Shown: piece after piece, positions 26,129-33,877 of the stretch | Layout: every line of letters begins with the position of its first letter | Position numbering within the stretch: position 1 is the stretch's first letter | Source: Rhodovulum adriaticum | GTDB taxonomy: Bacteria > Pseudomonadota > Alphaproteobacteria > Rhodobacterales > Rhodobacteraceae | DNA: 64,000 nt | NCBI RefSeq assembly: GCF_004345735.1 | Contig: NZ_SLXL01000006.1 | Coordinates: forward strand, 1-64,000 | Direction: 5' to 3' | Notes under the pieces: generated by a model | The model's database searches: none | What the model saw: the letters and a program-made list of their open reading frames with translations, nothing else | What the model was told of the DNA's origin: nothing | Made by a program: the position numbers and the translations under genes

Positions 26129-28323
26129 CAATCCCTCCGCGTCATGAGCAATATCAGGATCGCCACACTGGCCGACAACAAGGTCAGGCCCAGAAAGATG
26201 GCAACAAATCGCAGCGGCCGATGTGTCGCGTAGTTGCCCAGAACGGGGCGGATCGTTTCAAACCGCATGGGTTCAAGCAGCATCAGCGGCCGATCCGGGT
26301 TTTCCCATCCCTGCCATTCGCCCTCGGGCGTCAGCAGGGCAATCTGCCCCCGCGCCGCGCTGGCCCCTTGCAGGACATGGCTCAGCGCCACGGCGGCGCG
26401 CACGGGTTCCAGGGACGGCCGCATCAGGAACAGGATCTTGTCTGGGTCCGCAGGATCCGGTTGCAGGATCACAGCTTCTGCGCTTTTCCCCTGCAACCAG
26501 GCCGCGGCCGTCGGCGCATCCAGACCGGCCAACCCGGCCAGCTGCGCCCTGACCCGGTCGAGCGCGCCCGAAACGTCGGGCAGGCGGATCCATTGAACAT
26601 CACGCGGGGTCGGTTGGGCCGGCGCGCCCTCTTGCCCGGCCGCCTCGCCCTGCGCGCGGCCCAGCAAGGCCTGCTCCAACAGCGGCGCGGCCTCCGACAG
26701 CGGAGAACCAAGCAAAAGTTCGATATCGGCAACCGTTCCGATCATCAGGCGTGCGGGGGGGCTGTCCTGCGGCTGTTGGGCAAAAGCCCCCTTGATCAGC
26801 GGCGACAGCGCCGCCGGCAGCAACCGTTCACCGCTTTCAGACAGCTGAACGTCGTCGGGGCCGATATTCGCAAAGGCCGAGGCGATACTGGGCAACAGCA
26901 TCCTGGGCGATTCCGGCACGTTCAACACCGTCGTAGCGGCGATCTGCGCAAAGGGGCCCTCGTGCTCGGGGCAGGCGCTATCGGGCCGGCTGCTGGGAAT
27001 GATCGTTTCGAACGCGATCCTGTTTTCGCCAGGTCGCAGCAGCCGGGCCTCGAACTTGACCGGCAGGGTCGGCAGCGCGGACCCGTCGCCCCGGTCCAGC
27101 GGCAGCAGGCGAACGGCCTGGTCATTGACCTTGACCACCAAAAGCGCCCCCTGGGGCACATCGGGCGCAAAAGAATAGTCCAGGTCGATACGCGCCTTTT
27201 GCGAGGCAAGCAGCAGCCAGTCTTCGGGCAGGCGGAACGGCACCGCCCGCAGCGCGTAGCGGCCCGACAGATCAATCCCGTCCCAGCCAAGTGCACCAAG
27301 CGCCGCCGGCTGCCCGGGGACAACGGCGGGCGAATGGCTGGCCGTGGGGGACACGCTGCCCGTGTCGAATTCTGCCAGCAGGTCAGCGGACGTGGCGCCG
27401 CGATCCAGCAGCAGGACAACCGCGCCGTCACCGCCCCGCACGAATTGCGGCCCCTGGCGGGCCGGTGCGGTCTCGGGCAGGATCACGATCCGGGCAAGTT
27501 CGGGCTGCTCGGCGATCCGCCAATAGCTTTGCGCATCGAAAACCGGGGGCAATCCCCCCAGGAAACGGACAATCTGACCGAAGACATCGGAAAGCGGTCG
27601 CAGGCTTTCGGGGCCGCCCTCCTGGCTGCTTACGGTCACGCTGCGGCCCAGTGCGGCCTGGGCGGCCAGCGCGGCCAGAAACCCCTCGGACGAGGTGGGG
27701 AACCCGGACGAAGGGAGGACGACACCGCTGCGGCGGATGTCAACCTCGCTCCACAGCGCGAAGGTCGCCTCGGGGCCGCAGAACACACGATGCGTGTGAA
27801 CCGCATGCACGGTCACGATGTTCTGCCCCGCGACCAGCAGGCCGGCTGGCAATTCGATCTCTTCCGCCGCGAAACTGTCGAAACTGTCCGCGGAAATGCG
27901 CGCGATGTCGGTTCCGTTCAGGGACACCTGAATGAACGACCGCTCCGGCAGGGCATCGATACCCGTCCGATACAGCAGCCTGAACAGCGCCGGTTGCCGT
28001 GTCGCCTCTTCCGGCACCAGCAAGGAAAAGCGGATCACATCCTCTTCGCCCCGCAGCCGGGCCACGCCATCGACCGCGGCGTTCATCTGCAACGGCCTGA
28101 GGGGCGCCAGCAATTCAGCCGTTGCCGGCGCGGCCTCGGGCACCGACGGCACGTCATGGCCGCGCTGCGCGGGCAGGACGGGCAGCACCTGGCTGCCGCT
28201 GTCCGGCGCAGGCGTGATCGGCTCCAGCTCGATCACCTGCGCCACCGCGATGCTACAGACCGGCAGAACCGCCAGCAGCGCGACCACAAGCACGCGGATC
28301 TGGAAAGCCAGGCGCCGGATCAT
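26128..28323 (-). CDS. bcsB: Cellulose synthase regulatory subunit BcsB
   Basis: This 731-residue periplasmic subunit is tethered to the inner membrane and guides the glucan chain from BcsA. It has an N-terminal hydrophobic segment (VLVVALLAVLPVCSIAVAQV), then a long beta-rich region with two carbohydrate-binding-type halves (for example FSLLVPEEATRQPALFRLLY and NIVTVHAVHTHRVFCGPEA), and ends in a membrane helix (FVAIFLGLTLLSASVAILIL) with the basic tail TRRD. Size and ends fit alphaproteobacterial BcsB. It overlaps bcsA (ATGA) and bcsZ (TGATG), so BcsA, BcsB and BcsZ should be made in step. Confidence 0.9.
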   Translation of the reverse strand: MIRRLAFQIRVLVVALLAVLPVCSIAVAQVIELEPITPAPDSGSQVLPVLPAQRGHDVPSVPEAAPATAELLAPLRPLQMNAAVDGVARLRGEEDVIRFSLLVPEEATRQPALFRLLYRTGIDALPERSFIQVSLNGTDIARISADSFDSFAAEEIELPAGLLVAGQNIVTVHAVHTHRVFCGPEATFALWSEVDIRRSGVVLPSSGFPTSSEGFLAALAAQAALGRSVTVSSQEGGPESLRPLSDVFGQIVRFLGGLPPVFDAQSYWRIAEQPELARIVILPETAPARQGPQFVRGGDGAVVLLLDRGATSADLLAEFDTGSVSPTASHSPAVVPGQPAALGALGWDGIDLSGRYALRAVPFRLPEDWLLLASQKARIDLDYSFAPDVPQGALLVVKVNDQAVRLLPLDRGDGSALPTLPVKFEARLLRPGENRIAFETIIPSSRPDSACPEHEGPFAQIAATTVLNVPESPRMLLPSIASAFANIGPDDVQLSESGERLLPAALSPLIKGAFAQQPQDSPPARLMIGTVADIELLLGSPLSEAAPLLEQALLGRAQGEAAGQEGAPAQPTPRDVQWIRLPDVSGALDRVRAQLAGLAGLDAPTAAAWLQGKSAEAVILQPDPADPDKILFLMRPSLEPVRAAVALSHVLQGASAARGQIALLTPEGEWQGWENPDRPLMLLEPMRFETIRPVLGNYATHRPLRFVAIFLGLTLLSASVAILILLMTRRD

Positions 28324-30713
28324 CTTCGCTTCTCCGCGATGAAATCCAGCCCGTCTAGCGTGTCGGGATCCCGGTCGCGCGCGGGCGAGGCACTGGAGCT
28401 GAAATCCGCCCCGAAGGCCAGCAGATGCACGGGCGCCTCGTGGACGCGCCCGCTCAGACGTTCACGGCGCAATCTTGCGGGTTCGCGGGCCAGATCCACG
28501 ATCGTGCGCGGGATACCCGTGATGCAGAGGCCCAGGAAATACGCCATTCCGCGCAGGAAACCGCGGGGTTGCTTTTCGTCTCGCCGCATCCTGCGCCAGT
28601 TTTCGCTGTCTCCGAAGATCAGATAGGCGACGGCCTCGCGCGTGGACAGCGGCTGATCGGGCACCAGGCGGACACCCAGCACCGCGTCCGGTCCGCTGGA
28701 AAACGCGGCCTGCACCTCGGCCTCGACGAAGGTTTCCAGATGCTGGGCCTCGGGAAAACGGGGGCGGAAACAGATGCGCGCGCCCTGCGTCATCGCGGCA
28801 AGATCCTGTTGCGCCGGAGAGCCGGCAGGCGGTCGCTTGATCTCCAGCCTGACCCCGCTGGTCGAGGCATCGGTGATCGTCGCCGCCAGAACGGGCGCGC
28901 TGTCCGACGGATCCAGCCGTCCGCCCAGGCGCACCACCGCCTGCTTGGCCATGTTCACGCGGGGCGCCCCCCGGCGCTGCTGCTTCTCCGAGACCGCGCG
29001 CAACGAAATCCCGACGAGAAGGAAATTGAAGATCCCCCACCCGCCGACAACCATCAGCACCTCTCGGTCGCCGGGAAAGGCAAACCACCGGGCGATGAAC
29101 GCGACCACACCGGCCGCCATCAACAGGAACAGGTAGAACAGCGGTCGGAAGATCGGCGAAATATAATCCGTGTCGAGGGTTTCGTCCTTGGCCGTGACCT
29201 TGAAGGTCGCCGCGCGCGGGCGCAGCAGGGTCTGGATGATGGACATCACCAGATATGGCGTTTGGGCAACCTCATAGACCTCGGACAGCATGGGCCATCG
29301 AACCCTGGAATACAGGGCATTCTGCACCAGGTAGCTGGTCAGAAGATAGGTGATCGCAAACGCCAGCACCTCTTGGTAGGTCGCGACGAAGATTTCCAGC
29401 CCGAAGAACAGGTAGATCAGCGGGATCAGCAGGAACGACAAGCGGATCACCGGGAACAGCCAGAAACTCATCGAGTTGAGGTAACAAAACCGCTGAAACA
29501 GGGTGAGACCGGGGCGGAAGATCGGGTTCTTGAGCAGCAGCATCTGCAGCATCCCGGTCGCCCAGCGGCCGCGCTGCAGGATGAAGCTGGCGAAGGTTTC
29601 GGGCTGAAGCCCGGCGATCATCGCATGGTCTAGATACAGGCTTTCCCACCCGCGCGCATGGATATCCAGCGCTGTCTCGGCGTCCTCGGTGATCGTTTCA
29701 CCCGAAAAGCCGCCAGCCTCGTCCAATGCCTCGCGGCGCAGAACGGCCGCAGAACCGCAGAAGAACGCACCGCCCCAGCGGTCCAGGCCACGGTGGATGA
29801 CGCTGTAGAACATCTCGTTCTCGGGCGGGCATTTCTCATGGAAGCCCAGATTCCGTTCGATGGGATCCTTGTTGATGAAGAAATGCGGGGTCTGCACCAG
29901 AAACAGTCGGGGGTTCTGAACGAAGTAGCCCACGGTGCGGGCCAGGAAATCGCGGCTGGGCACGTGGTCGGCATCGAAGACGACAACCAGGTCGCCGTCC
30001 AGTTTTTCCAGCGCGGCGCTCATGTTGCCGGCCTTGGCATGCTCGTTCCGGGCGCGGGTGGAATAGACGACACCAAGATCGGCGCACAGTTTCTGCAGGT
30101 CCGCCCGCCTCTGGCGCGATGCCTTGGCCAGTTCCAGGTCGGCATGATTGCAGCGCTGGTCGGTCCCGCCATCATCGCACAGGACCACGGTCAGCTTGTC
30201 CTGCGGGTAGATGATGTGCTTCGCCGCCGACAGTGTCGCGCTCAGCATCTCGGTGGGTTCGTTATAGGATGGGACAAGCACATCCACGGTGGGTAGATCG
30301 TCCTCGGCCACGCGCGGGGGCAAGCCACGGCGGCACGGGTCAGCCGTGATCAGGCTGTTCAGGAAAAAAACCGCAATTGCATAGGTTTCCACCCCGAACA
30401 GGACAAGGGCCGCAGCCAACGAAAAGGGATCTTCGGGCCCCGGCAGGGTTTCGGCCAGGCGCCAGACCCAGTAGCGCAGCACCACGACGCTGGCCACGGC
30501 CAACAGGGCGACGCGTGGCACCAGCTTGTCGGCAAAGGGCTTCAGCCCCCAGATCAGCGCGACCGCGACAATCCCCAGCAGCGCCTGAACGTTGGTCGAT
30601 GTCGGGGTGGTGGCCAGCACCGCGATCGGCACGAAAATGACGATCCACAGCCCAAAGAGTGCGGCAACGCCCGGCTTGGTCGAGGCTCTTTCCCAGCGTT
30701 TTGTCACCATCAT
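28320..30713 (-). CDS. bcsA: Cellulose synthase catalytic subunit with PilZ domain
   Basis: The 797-residue inner-membrane enzyme polymerises UDP-glucose to beta-1,4-glucan and translocates it. The GT2 catalytic motifs are complete: DDGGTDQRC, the DAD of VFDADHVPS, TEDAETAL and QRGRWATGM. Membrane segments flank this region on both sides. The cytosolic C-terminus carries a PilZ domain with RRGAPR (RxxxR) and DASTSG (DxSxxG), the c-di-GMP binding residues, so the enzyme should be activated by c-di-GMP. It begins at ATGATG overlapping the bcsN stop. The GGDEF enzyme at 4.3 kb and the EAL enzyme at 31.5 kb are candidate controllers. Confidence 0.95.
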   Translation of the reverse strand: MMVTKRWERASTKPGVAALFGLWIVIFVPIAVLATTPTSTNVQALLGIVAVALIWGLKPFADKLVPRVALLAVASVVVLRYWVWRLAETLPGPEDPFSLAAALVLFGVETYAIAVFFLNSLITADPCRRGLPPRVAEDDLPTVDVLVPSYNEPTEMLSATLSAAKHIIYPQDKLTVVLCDDGGTDQRCNHADLELAKASRQRRADLQKLCADLGVVYSTRARNEHAKAGNMSAALEKLDGDLVVVFDADHVPSRDFLARTVGYFVQNPRLFLVQTPHFFINKDPIERNLGFHEKCPPENEMFYSVIHRGLDRWGGAFFCGSAAVLRREALDEAGGFSGETITEDAETALDIHARGWESLYLDHAMIAGLQPETFASFILQRGRWATGMLQMLLLKNPIFRPGLTLFQRFCYLNSMSFWLFPVIRLSFLLIPLIYLFFGLEIFVATYQEVLAFAITYLLTSYLVQNALYSRVRWPMLSEVYEVAQTPYLVMSIIQTLLRPRAATFKVTAKDETLDTDYISPIFRPLFYLFLLMAAGVVAFIARWFAFPGDREVLMVVGGWGIFNFLLVGISLRAVSEKQQRRGAPRVNMAKQAVVRLGGRLDPSDSAPVLAATITDASTSGVRLEIKRPPAGSPAQQDLAAMTQGARICFRPRFPEAQHLETFVEAEVQAAFSSGPDAVLGVRLVPDQPLSTREAVAYLIFGDSENWRRMRRDEKQPRGFLRGMAYFLGLCITGIPRTIVDLAREPARLRRERLSGRVHEAPVHLLAFGADFSSSASPARDRDPDTLDGLDFIAEKRR

Positions 30714-31393
30714 GGCATCGGTGCAGCAAGGGGTGAAAGATTACGCGGCCCGGCGCCCCGTGCCCCGCTGGCCGGCGGGAAGGCGATTGCCGCGTCCATG
30801 ATCGGGGCAAGCGCGGCATCGAAGCTGCCGCCGCTGCAATTCCGCATCAACACGTCCATAACGTCGGCTCCGTACGTCAGAACTCTTGCTGTGTCGTCCA
30901 GACGGCGAACAGCGAGAACGCAGAATGTTCCTGCCCCGTCCGTCCATTCGGCCCAGGTGACCGCCCCGATACTATCGTTCAGGCTGTTCACCAGCTTGGC
31001 GTCCACCCGGTCAAAGGGCGGCGGACGCCCGCCCGCATGTGCAATCAGATCATCCTGCGCAAGCCGCGGCGCCACCCCGTATCTCGGCAGATCGACGGTG
31101 CGCAGGAAAATGAAGTTGTCCCCGCGCAGAGAGGTTCGGTTCCGCAACAGGATACGTTGCTCGCGCACGCGGGTCGTGGCACGCTCGACCAACAACCGTG
31201 CATCCTTGGCATATACCCAGGACTCTGACAGCGGGCGTTGAACGTAGGGCACATGCGCAAGCGAACCGCTTGCGGCCACGGTCCCGCCATTTTCGGCGGG
31301 TAGGTTGCATGCCGAAACGCTTGCACAAAGTGCCGCAAGGCACGCCAAAACCACATGCCTGCCGATGGAATTGGAGAAAAGCCTGTCCCTCAT
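30710..31393 (-). CDS. bcsN: BcsN-like cellulose biosynthesis lipoprotein
   Basis: A 227-residue protein with a lipoprotein signal: hydrophobic HVVLACLAALCASVSAC, with the lipobox Cys at about 29. The mature part includes VPYVQRPLSESWVYAKDARL, RNRTSLRGDNFIFLRTVDLP and a Pro/Ala-rich tail. This fits the BcsN proteins found at the head of alphaproteobacterial cellulose operons, whose exact role is not settled. Being first in a tightly overlapping operon with bcsA, it should be driven by the promoter in the 31394-31537 gap. I am fairly sure of the family by context and size, less so from motifs alone. Confidence 0.72.
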   Translation of the reverse strand: MRDRLFSNSIGRHVVLACLAALCASVSACNLPAENGGTVAASGSLAHVPYVQRPLSESWVYAKDARLLVERATTRVREQRILLRNRTSLRGDNFIFLRTVDLPRYGVAPRLAQDDLIAHAGGRPPPFDRVDAKLVNSLNDSIGAVTWAEWTDGAGTFCVLAVRRLDDTARVLTYGADVMDVLMRNCSGGSFDAALAPIMDAAIAFPPASGARGAGPRNLSPLAAPMP

Positions 31394-31435
31394 AATTCGG
31401 ATCTTCGCTCTTGCCTGCCTTGCCTGACGCCACGT

Positions 31436-31503
31436 CCGTTATCGCATATTTTTCCGTTAATCATTTACTTGCATACGATAACGGCGGAAAAGTGACGTAT
31501 AGT
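31436..31503. promoter_or_regulatory. Divergent promoter region with inverted repeats between bcsN and the EAL gene
   Basis: An AT-rich gap separates the cellulose operon from the divergent EAL gene. Perfect nine-base arms CCGTTATCG (31436-31444) and CGATAACGG (31476-31484) flank a nested TTTTCCG/CGGAAAA pair (around 31451-31490). A TATAGT -10-like hexamer lies near 31499, pointing to the EAL gene. The symmetric arms suggest an operator for a dimeric regulator controlling both directions. Confidence 0.45.
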
Positions 31504-31537
31504 ATCAGCTTACGGCCCAAAGCTTAGACGAGAAACC

Positions 31538-32716
31538 ATGAATTCTACAAACTCCCTCGACTGTGCTATTGGCACCATACAGGCCGCAATCGACGCCAGC
31601 CCCCTGGCCGGCCCGATCGATGCGCTGTTGCTGATCTCCATTCCCGCGCAGCCCGCCTCCCTTGGGATGGTTCAAGGAGAGTTGGCCCGGCATTTCCCCC
31701 GGGGAGAGGCCTTGTTTCCAATCGGCGACGATCTTTTTGCAATCCTCTGTCGCCAGCTTCCCAGCCCCCGCGCCGCCAAGCTTGTGGCGCGCGACGTGAA
31801 CGCCGATATCGAACGGGGGCTCAGCGCCGCGGACGAAAAACCGACCGCCAGCCCCAGCATCGGCGTCTCCCTTTCCCCGAACGATGGCGTCACGGCCAAG
31901 GCATTGCTGACCGCAGCGCAGCAGGCGCTGGATTATGCGCAGGACATGGGCGGCGGCCTGGTCAAGTTCGCCCCGACGCTCGACGCGATCTCCAGGCAGC
32001 ATGACCGGCTGCTATCCGATCTTCACGCAGCCGCGGCACGCGATGAGCTGACGGTTCACTTTCAGCCGGTGCAACGGCTGGACACCGGCCAGGTAGAGTT
32101 TCAAGAAGCGTTGCTTCGATGGCGCCGCCCCAACGCGGCAACGCCCGACACCGCAACGTTCGTGCGTCTGGCCGAAAAGAACCTCGCAAGCGACAGGCTT
32201 CATCGCTTCGTGGTGCAGGCCATACGGGACATCCAGGCCCGTCACGGCGCGGATCTTGCGCCGATCTCGCTCAACCTGTCACCGGAACAGGTCGCGACGG
32301 ATTCCGCCGTCGACGGATTGCTTGCTGCTTTCGATACGCGGGAAAGACGTGCGTCCATCGTCCTGGAGGTCACCGAGCACACCAGGTTTCGCGACATGCG
32401 CCAGTTCGAGCGGCTGGAAGAGTTGCGCGCCAACGGCTTTCGCCTTGCCATCGACGACTTTGGAAAGAACTTCGCCAACATGGACTACCTGGCCCGTATT
32501 CCGGCGGACTACCTCAAGATCGATGCCGAATTCCTACGGCATTGCGGAAGCGCCCGCTGGGACACGATCTTTCGCAGCATGATCGATCTGGCGCATGCAT
32601 TGGACATGCAAGTTGTCGCCGAGGGGGTCGAAACCCAGGGCCAGCTGGACTTCCTGCACAAGACCGGATGCGACCTGGCGCAGGGGTACCTTTTGGGCAA
32701 GCCCGGGCCGCTATAA
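31538..32716 (+). CDS. c-di-GMP phosphodiesterase: EAL domain with degenerate GGDEF-like N-terminus
   Basis: The 392-residue soluble protein should hydrolyse c-di-GMP to pGpG. Residues 1-150 resemble a GGDEF fold that has lost the signature (FPIGDDLFAIL where the active loop would be), so cyclase activity is not expected. The EAL domain (about 160-392) keeps its catalytic set: EALLRW at 190, SLNLSPEQ, LEVTEH, the metal-binding pair in AIDDFG, YLKID and AEGVET. It starts at the ATG at 31538 and is divergent from bcsNABZ, so it is well placed to lower c-di-GMP near the cellulose synthase or to respond to the same regulator. Confidence 0.88.
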   Translation: MNSTNSLDCAIGTIQAAIDASPLAGPIDALLLISIPAQPASLGMVQGELARHFPRGEALFPIGDDLFAILCRQLPSPRAAKLVARDVNADIERGLSAADEKPTASPSIGVSLSPNDGVTAKALLTAAQQALDYAQDMGGGLVKFAPTLDAISRQHDRLLSDLHAAAARDELTVHFQPVQRLDTGQVEFQEALLRWRRPNAATPDTATFVRLAEKNLASDRLHRFVVQAIRDIQARHGADLAPISLNLSPEQVATDSAVDGLLAAFDTRERRASIVLEVTEHTRFRDMRQFERLEELRANGFRLAIDDFGKNFANMDYLARIPADYLKIDAEFLRHCGSARWDTIFRSMIDLAHALDMQVVAEGVETQGQLDFLHKTGCDLAQGYLLGKPGPL

Positions 32717-32752
32717 GACGCGCACTTGCCCATGGCGCCCCGGTGGGACGCC

Positions 32753-33877
32753 CTAGCGACTGGTCGAAACAGAGCGCCGGAACAGCGCAAGGCTTGCGGC
32801 CAGGAACACCCAGCCCAGCCCCGCGACGGTCAGGAATTGCGGCCAGACGATTTCAAACCCGGCGCCGCGAAACACCACCGCCTGGGCGAATGCCATGTAG
32901 TGGCGCGAGGGCAGGAACCAGGTGAAGGGCTGGATCGCGGCGGGCTGGCTCTCGATCGGGGTCATGCCGCCTGACAGCATCATCATCGGGATGATCGTCA
33001 TCATGATCAGCAGGGAAAACTGCGCCATGGTCCGTGCGACGGTGCCCAGAAAGATGCCTATGGCCGCCGCGGCGAACAGGTACACGGTGGTCCCCGCGAT
33101 CAGCAGCAGGTGCGAGCCTGCGACCGGCACCTGCATCAGCCCCTCGACCACGATCAGCACCGACAGCGTGAAGGCGACCAGGATGATCAATCCGTTCGCC
33201 CAGACCTTGGCCAGCGCAATCTCGACCGCGCGCAGCGGCATGACCAGCAGGTGTTCGATCGTGCCGTGCTCGCGCTCGCGCAACAGCGCTGCGCCGGTCA
33301 GGATGATGGTCAGCATCGACAGCTGGTCCAGCAGCGACACGATGGCGGCGAACCAGCTTTGGGTGCCGTTGGGGTTGAAGGCGCGGCGATTGACCAGCAC
33401 CACCGGATACTCGGTTTCCACATCCGCCCGCGCGGCGTAGCGGTTCACCTCGGCCAGCGCGATGCTTTGGATATAGCCTGCACCCAGGCTGGCCTGGGAC
33501 ACGGCGGTCGCGTCGATGTCGATCTGCAAGGCGGGCTGACGGCCGGCGCGCACGTCCTCTTCGAACCCCGGCGGGATCGACAGGACGAACATGAACCGGT
33601 CCTGTTCCATCGCCCGGTCGACCTCGCGCGCCGCGATCTGTTCCGGGGTCTGGAAATAGGGCGGCATCAACGCACTGCGGATGCTGCGCGACAGGGTCGA
33701 GTCGTCCTCGTCAACCACCCCGACAGAGGCATTATGCACGGTCTCGGACACGGCGTTGGCCTGCGAGTAGATGGCAAAGCTGAAGGAATAGACGATCAGC
33801 GCAACCAGCAGCATGTCGCTAAAGACGCTGCGCAATTCCTTGATGCCCAACCAGAATATGTTCAGCAGGCTTTGCAT
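32753..33877 (-). CDS. ABC-2 type permease, YhhJ-like
   Basis: A 374-residue inner-membrane protein with one N-terminal helix (MLLVALIVYSFSFAIYSQAN), a large extracytoplasmic loop of about 150 residues, and five or so helices at the C-terminal end (LTIILTGAALLREREHGTIE, LSGGMTPIESQ). This is the ABC-2 membrane family, as in E. coli YhhJ. Its start abuts the stop of the RbbA-like gene, so it forms the second membrane half of that exporter. Substrates of such systems are poorly known; drugs or membrane-active compounds are likely. It is convergent with the EAL gene. Confidence 0.82.
   Translation of the reverse strand: MQSLLNIFWLGIKELRSVFSDMLLVALIVYSFSFAIYSQANAVSETVHNASVGVVDEDDSTLSRSIRSALMPPYFQTPEQIAAREVDRAMEQDRFMFVLSIPPGFEEDVRAGRQPALQIDIDATAVSQASLGAGYIQSIALAEVNRYAARADVETEYPVVLVNRRAFNPNGTQSWFAAIVSLLDQLSMLTIILTGAALLREREHGTIEHLLVMPLRAVEIALAKVWANGLIILVAFTLSVLIVVEGLMQVPVAGSHLLLIAGTTVYLFAAAAIGIFLGTVARTMAQFSLLIMMTIIPMMMLSGGMTPIESQPAAIQPFTWFLPSRHYMAFAQAVVFRGAGFEIVWPQFLTVAGLGWVFLAASLALFRRSVSTSR

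Noticed and set aside
26092-28626. An 844-codon plus-strand frame opposite bcsB
   Set aside because: It crosses the bcsZ, bcsB and bcsA junctions and has no recognisable feature; the cellulose operon on the minus strand is secure.
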